Part shown: positions 1 through 64,000 of the stretch, one piece after another
Layout: each line of letters starts with the position of its first letter
Numbering within the stretch: the stretch's first letter is position 1
The notes under the pieces: model-generated
What the model was told of the DNA's origin: nothing
Database searches by the model: none
What the model saw: the letters and a program-made list of their open reading frames with translations, nothing else
Translations under genes and position numbers: made by a program
Assembly: GCA_023053685.1 (NCBI GenBank)
Contig: JALIGW010000001.1
Coordinates: forward strand, 65,787,740 to 65,851,739
Length of the DNA: 64,000 nucleotides
DNA from: Diadophis punctatus similis
Taxonomy: Eukaryota; Chordata; Lepidosauria; Squamata; Dipsadidae
Reading direction: 5' to 3'

Positions 1-28371
<28,371 letters not shown>

Positions 28372-28859
28372 CTTACTTCACAGCAAAATATTATAACAAT
28401 CAAGGAAAACAATTCCTAAAGAAAAAAAGACCAAATAAATAAATCAATATTAAGCAAGTATTATATTATGTTTTAACTGTTGTTGGTTTTACGCCGCCCA
28501 GTCTCATTCAACTACATGGATGAATTTGCTAAACAAATGAACAAAATATAAACAAATGTAAACATTGGGAGAAATGAAGGCTCCCTGCAATGCATAAGGA
28601 TTGATGCCCAATTTGGTTTGATAGAAGCCCTTTAAGGAGTACAGTAACAGATTTCTAAGGCAGACCAGAAAGCTGGGAAAAAATATTTAGAAAGAAAACG
28701 GTAGCAAACCGTATTGCTGTCAAGAGATCTACATAGACCAGCCCCTTAAGCCACCAGGATCAAGGCTTCCCATCCAATAACTATCAGCTCCATTCTCTTC
28801 CCCTGTATATCTTTCTGGAATCAGCGAAGGTCGTTCATAGTAGAGGAGACGTAAAAGCG

Positions 28860-29250
28860 ATATCTGTTCATCCGCTCTGCCGGGGGGCTCAAAACTGTCT
28901 TGACCAGAATGCTTCTGCACCTTACAAATGCTACTGCTTCGCCCCGAAGCAAAGGGCCAGCTGTTAAAGGAGGGGTCGAGAACTTTGAGCCCACCAGGCA
29001 AAACTCCCACGAGCCAAGAAGAGGCAGTCGAAGCCACCCGTGTACGCCCGATGCAGACACTTCACATTCACACCTTCCGTGATTTCGGTTTCATGGATCG
29101 GTGGATTGATCTGAACCGCTTCCCTTCATGTCGCCCGCTTCATTCATAAGGAAGAAAAAGCCGAGCCGGAATTCGAAAGCCGGATTTCTTTCCTAAACCT
29201 TAACACCGATCTTATAAAAGTTTCCTTTTGGGAACGCAACTTCCGGATTT
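28860..29250 (-). promoter_or_regulatory. ABCC10: Probable ABCC10 promoter / 5' untranslated exon region
   Basis: After AT-rich sequence upstream of exon 1, composition becomes GC- and CpG-richer from about 28.86 to 29.25 kb. An ETS-type site (CCGGAAGT on the minus strand) lies at 29239-29246, with other GCCGGA words nearby. No TATA box was seen. The ATG at 28371 is probably preceded by an intron or long leader; the exact first exon and its donor were not resolved. Confidence 0.45.
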
Positions 29251-29802
29251 CTTTTCTTGCCCTGTTTTGTTTGGGCTCTTAAGAAAGAGCAAGCTGGTGA
29301 CCGAGGCAAGGGGAAATCGAGGATGTTAACAAAGTAGAAACCCCCGCCCCCCACGCTTCTGGGAAATCCTAGCATGGTTTTTAGAAAACAATATTTCACA
29401 AGGGAGGCCACCGTTAGGATTTGATTAAGAATTGACTGGTTCAAATAAAAAATACGAGGTTACACGTGGTTTCCTTGATAAACGTTTTCGGAGAGAAAAT
29501 AGTTTTGTGCGGTCGGCTCCTTATTGTCAAAGCCAATGCTTCCCATGCTGTGGCTGGCTGTGTATGTCTTAATTTATACTGAATGCAGAAAAAAATAAGT
29601 TAACCCATATAAAAGTTCACCTCATGTTACAGCAAATCTTATGGCATCATCGTCATAATAGTGAATTTCTTGAACAACTTTCCACTGAACAGGAAATGAT
29701 AGATGTGTTATTCTACATTTTTTTTCTCTATGAATGTTTTGTGCTCCAGATTCTGTGGTATTTATTTTCCAATAGAGCGGCCTCTGCTGTTTAGAATGAT
29801 GT

Positions 29803-29805
29803 ACT

Positions 29806-29896
<91 letters not shown>

Positions 29897-29900
29897 TTTG
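29803..29900. repeat. (TTTA)n microsatellite, tail of adjacent LINE
   Basis: About 24 uninterrupted TTTA units. Read on the minus strand it is a (TAAA)n tail following the LINE 3' end at about 29901-29910. Confidence 0.97.
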
Positions 29901-30836
29901 TCAAACATGTATAGGATAGTAGTAGTTTGTATAAACATAAGTAAAAAGTAACGATAAAAGAGGACAATAGGACAGTAGGACAGGGACGGTAGGCACAGTG
30001 GTGCGCTTATGCACGCCCCTTACAGACCTCTTAGAAACAAGGAGAGGTCGACTGTAGACAGTCTAAGGTTAAAGTTTTTGGGGTTTGGGGAAGAAACCAC
30101 AGAGTCAGTTAGTGCATTCCAGGCATTGATCACTCTGTTGCTGAAGTCGTATTTTCTGCAGTCGAGTTTGGAGCACTCTACATTTAGTTTGAATCTATTA
30201 CGTGCTCGTGTATTGTTGCGGTTGAAGCTGAAGTAGTCATTAACAGGAAGGACATTTTGGTATATGATTTTATGATCTACATTTAGATCAGATCGGAGGC
30301 GACATAGTTGTAAATTGTCTAATCCCAGTATTTCAAGTCTGGTGGAATAAGGTATTCTGTTGCGAGGGGAGGAGTGAAGGACTCTTCTTGTGAAATATTT
30401 CTGGACTCTCTCGATTGTATTTATGTCTGATATGCAGTGCGGGTTCCAGACAGGTGAGCTGTATTCCAGAATTGGTCTAACAAATGTTTTGTATGCTCTG
30501 GTTAGTAATATAATGTTGCCAGAGAAGAAGCTATGCAAGATTAGATTAACAACTCTTAGTGCCGTTTTGGCAATGTTGTTACAGTGGGCTCTAGCACTTA
30601 GGTCGTTGGATATGAGTACTCCAAGGTCTTTGACAGAGTGAGGGTCATCTACAAGTTCGTTTCCTCCAAGTTTGTATTTTGTATTCTGATTTTTTTTGCC
30701 AATGTGTAAGACAGAGCATTTGTTGGTTGAGATTTGAAGTTGCCAGTTGTTTGACCATTCTGCTACATGATCAAGGTCTTTTTGAAGGGTAGCAACATTG
30801 TGGGTGGTGTTAAATAGTTTAACATCATGAGAGCAG
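29901..30836 (-). mobile_element. 5'-truncated non-LTR LINE (CR1/L2/jockey-like), minus orientation
   Basis: On the minus strand the open frame 30020-30538 encodes 172 residues with TFVRPILEYSSPVWNPH and IERVQKYFTRRVLHSSPRNR, the C-terminal part of a jockey-superfamily reverse transcriptase. It is followed by a 3' UTR and the (TAAA)n tail. More RT sequence is recognisable to about 30836. It sits between the two divergent promoters. Confidence 0.8.
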
Positions 30837-31144
30837 ACTGGATCAAATGTTCATTATCTGTACTGCACTTTCTGGATAGAGAAAGATTAGCATATCTTTT
30901 TTATTAAGATTGAAGAAGTTGCAACCAAATAGTAAATTTAGGCCCCTGAAGGGATAGCAATAGTATCTAGTATCTAATATCTAGTTTGGTAATGAAGTCT
31001 TCAAGAAAACCACCAAGCTCAGAGAGCACTAAGGATCCCACAGTTCAACCCTGAGCTACAAATATTTTCTACTAGTGATAATTGCCATAGCTGAAGAGTG
31101 GATAGTAATTTGGACAGCAATGTCTCAATTCAGCTTCAGCCATT

Positions 31145-31465
31145 ATAGAATAGAATAGAATTCTTTATTGGCCAAGTGTGATTGGACACACAAGGAATTT
31201 GTCTTTGTTGCATATGCTCTTAGCGTACATAAAAGAAAAGATACATTTGTCAAGAATCATGAGGTACAACATTTAATTATTGTCATAGGGTACAAATAAG
31301 CAATCGGGAAACCATCAATATTAATATAAATCGTAAGGATACCAGCAACAAGTTACAGTCGTAAGTGGGAGGAGATGGGTGATAGGAACGATGAGAAGAC
31401 TAATAGTAATAGTAATGCAGCCTTAGTGAATAGTTTGACAGTGGTGAGGGAATTATTTGTTATAT
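31145..31465 (-). mobile_element. CR1-type LINE 3' end
   Basis: Starts on the plus strand with TAGAATAGAATAGAATTC, the complement of the CR1 (ATTCTATTCT) 3' tail, then TTTATTGGCCAAGTGTGATT. The same family with the same start lies at 63251. Confidence 0.8.
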
Positions 31466-32071
31466 TAGAATTTGTTATATTGGAATTATAAGGATTCCAA
31501 TAGAAATTATATTGGAATAAATAGGGAAAGCAATTTGAGGCCGCTGTGGAAAAGAGCCCTTTGTATACCATATAGAGGAGGGCCTTAATAAATAAGATTG
31601 CCCACTCAAAAGTTTTTCGATTGATAGTTGGAAATTTTGTTACAGGAGTGTATTATCAAATTTTAAAGTCTGCCACATTGATTTACAGTAAATATAAATT
31701 TTCTACTGTAGGCCAAAAGAATTCACATTCGTTTATGCAGTTGAATTCTGCAAAATTGTTTCTGTGGATACTTGCACAGAGTTGAGAGACCCATTTGTAG
31801 GTGACCATATCAAGAAACAAACGCGGTTATAGTTTCAAGTGGAGAGTTTGCTTGCCTGCAGAATTTACCCCATTAACTCAAGTGCAACTAAGCGCTATGA
31901 TCCCCAGTTGCGATACGGTTTTTACGGACCGAAACACCACTTGAATAAATGCGGTCGGCCTTTAAGGTGCCACATTGCGCAAGCCAGGTGAGCGCCAACC
32001 CTTCCCCTTCTACCCGCGGCGGCCTCGGGTTGCAGATCTCGCGGCGCCTTCTTCACGCGACTCTCACTCTT

Positions 32072-32086
32072 TTTCCCGCCATCTTG
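32072..32086. promoter_or_regulatory. Overlapping E2F-like and YY1-like motifs
   Basis: TTTCCCGCCATCTTG combines TTTCCCGCC with GCCATCTTG. YY1 sites of this kind often lie at or just downstream of the start site of CpG-island genes. Confidence 0.6.
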
Positions 32087-32128
32087 AAAAGATGCACGCA
32101 GAAAGCTTCCGGACCTTTGGCGCCTGGT

Positions 32129-32138
32129 GCGCATGCGC
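32129..32138. promoter_or_regulatory. NRF1-type site
   Basis: A perfect GCGCATGCGC palindrome about 100 bp upstream of the ZNF318 ATG, in the CpG island. Confidence 0.7.
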
Positions 32139-32240
32139 GTTCCGCGCGGGGTGGTCAAGCGAGAGAGGGAAAAAAAAGGGCGAACGAGAGAGGGGCGAGA
32201 GGCCTCGGGAGCCTTTTTATGCCGCCGCTGCCTCTGCATG

Positions 32241-62468
<30,228 letters not shown>

Positions 62469-62862
62469 GTATGTGTCCACTCATCAATTTGTCATTAATG
62501 TATATAAAAATATATAAATATATAAATGTATATAAAATATATATAAATATATTTTTAATGGCAGAGTCCCATGCCAATTAAGTATGCCTTTAAAAAGTTT
62601 GTTTGCTTGTTTATTTAGCATGGTTACCAAATTCGTTATATTTACTTAAAATTGACTTGCATAGCAGCCAGTATTGGACTTCCATTATTCTATCTATATT
62701 TATCAATAAAATATAAATGTCACTAAATGTCAATAAAATGTCACTAAAGCCTAAACTCTTACAGAAACTGAAACTTTGTGGCATCTTATGTGATATGTGA
62801 AATATCTTGTTTTTTGACCAATGTACTTGGGAATAAATCCACTTATGTAGTATATTCTATAG

Positions 62863-63204
62863 CAGGGGTGTCAAACTTGATTTCATTGAGGGCCGCATCA
62901 GAGTTGTGTTTGACCTTGAGGGGGCGAGGGGCGGCGTGGCCAGGTTGCGGGTGGCCAACTTGCTGTCACTCTTGTCAGGGGTGCCTGTGGTGGCCCGAGA
63001 GCTTTGCCAGTAAAAATAGGCTTGTTTTCGCTGGCAGAGGGTTGCAGGAGGCCATTGCAGCCAAAAACTGAGATTGGGAGCCTGTTTTCACTGGCAGAGG
63101 CACCGCAGGCTGGTCCTTTGCTGTTTCCAGGGCAGCCCCGCGGGCCAAATCTAAGCATCCCACAGGCTGGATCCGGTCCATGGGCCGTGAGTTTGACATC
63201 CCTG
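62863..63204. mobile_element. hAT-type MITE, 342 bp, perfect 8-bp TSD
   Basis: Starts CAGGGGTGTCAAACTTG and ends GAGTTTGACATCCCTG. Identical flanks TTCTATAG lie at 62855-62862 and 63205-63212. Confidence 0.93.
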
Positions 63205-63250
63205 TTCTATAGTGTCTCTACCATAAGCAAATTCGGAAAAGCTGTCATTT

Positions 63251-63684
63251 TAGAATAGAATAGAATTCTTTATTGGCCAGGTGTGATTGGACACACATAA
63301 GGAATTTGTCTCCGGTGCATAAGCTCTCAGTGTACATACAAGCAACAAGTGATTATCATAATCATAAAATCAATTATCATAAATCATAGATACAACACTC
63401 AGTAACAGTCATGGGATACTAAACAATCAACGTAAGTCATAATGGGGTATTAAATAGAAATAAGCAACAGAAATCATGAGATACAACAACAAAATTATAG
63501 TCATAAGAATCTAAGGAAATCGGTAATAGGACAAATGAGAGGATAATAAGTAATACAGCCCTACTAGGTTGTTTGACATCCTAGGGCATAGACAGTGTTG
63601 TGGGAATTAGTTGTTTAGCAGAGTTATAGTATGGGGGAAAAACTGTCTTTGTGTCTGGCTGTTTTGGCTTGCAATGCCCTATAG
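63251..63684 (-). mobile_element. CR1-type LINE 3' end
   Basis: Starts on the plus strand with TAGAATAGAATAGAATTC and TTTATTGGCCAGGTGTGATT, like 31145. It is cut at its right side by the hAT-type element at 63685. Confidence 0.8.
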
Positions 63685-64000
63685 CCGTGATGGCAAACCT
63701 ATGGCACGCGTGCCACAGGTGGCACGCAGAGCCCTCTCTACAGGCATGCCAGCCATCGCCCAGCCAAGCCCCACTGCGCATGTGCGTGCCTCCCACTGGC
63801 CAGCTGGTCTTCGGGTCTCTGCCGCGCATGCACGGAGGCGGGGCATTTCCATGCGCTGCACTGGGGAAAGGGGAGATTGCAGAAGGAATCCAGAAGGAAA
63901 CCAGCGTGCGCTGAGAAAAGAAATTGTGAAGATTGGGGATCGCCCCCCCCCTCATTTTGGTGCTAGCAGGCCTCCCTGAAGCCTCCTGGGTCTTCTAGCA
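63685..64000. mobile_element. hAT-type MITE left end, runs off the window
   Basis: Starts near CCGTGATGGCAAACCTATGG with GGCACGCGTGCCACAGGTGG, the left end of a common CAGTGATGGCAAACC hAT family. The right end and TSD are beyond 64000. Confidence 0.65.

Noticed and set aside
32127..32240. Longer N-terminus for ZNF318 from an upstream in-frame ATG
   Set aside because: The extension is basic low-complexity sequence in the CpG-island 5' UTR; homology starts at MYR (32241).
63611..63979. 122-codon frame near the right edge
   Set aside because: Spans the junction of a CR1 end and a hAT-type MITE; chance coding.

Overview
This is a vertebrate nuclear window, most likely from a squamate reptile and probably a snake. 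Two split protein-coding genes lie head to head. The minus strand carries ABCC10 (MRP7), with 20 coding exons reconstructed from 28371 down to 282; the last exon lies beyond the left edge. The plus strand carries ZNF318, with seven coding exons from 32241 to 62468; the rest lies beyond the right edge. Every splice junction I read is GT-AG and keeps frame. The gene assignments come from recalled human proteins, and the two genes are also divergent neighbours on human chromosome 6p21. The snake guess is inference from the repeats: hAT MITEs, tRNA-derived and CORE SINEs, CR1/L2-type LINEs, an L1 with a 14-bp target duplication, and a long GATA microsatellite of Bkm type.

Layout. 1-28.4 kb: ABCC10, encoding about 1488 residues in the window in the order TMD0, linker, TMD1, NBD1, TMD2, NBD2. 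Its introns hold repeats. 28.4-32.2 kb: the divergent intergenic region, with a CpG-containing segment on the ABCC10 side (about 28.86-29.25 kb), two LINE fragments in the middle (29.8-30.84 and 31.14-31.47 kb) and a CpG-island promoter for ZNF318 (about 31.95-32.62 kb) with NRF1, E2F and YY1-like motifs. 32.2-64 kb: ZNF318, with an 8.4-kb first intron, a 9.2-kb second intron loaded with transposons, and downstream exons encoding an acidic/proline-rich region, a coiled coil and a matrin/U1-type zinc finger.

ABCC10 is an ATP-driven exporter of lipophilic anions and drugs. ZNF318 is a nuclear RS-rich zinc-finger protein linked to transcription and co-transcriptional RNA processing. Nothing in the window suggests that they act in one pathway; they are syntenic neighbours.

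Most of the remaining sequence is mobile-element debris. At least eleven hAT-type MITEs were found; ten have both ends, and nine of those carry clear 8-bp duplications of which five are perfect. There are also TA-flanked Tc1/mariner/pogo-type elements, including one of 3.06 kb full of internal inverted repeats, three kinds of SINE, CR1/L2/L1 LINE pieces and several microsatellites. I found no rRNA or functional tRNA gene, no CRISPR array, no operon and no convincing new molecular system. The unusual points are structural: foldback and minisatellite-bearing MITEs, an ORF1-only L1-like insertion, a 94-bp perfect local duplication, and a few coding or splicing details in the two genes.
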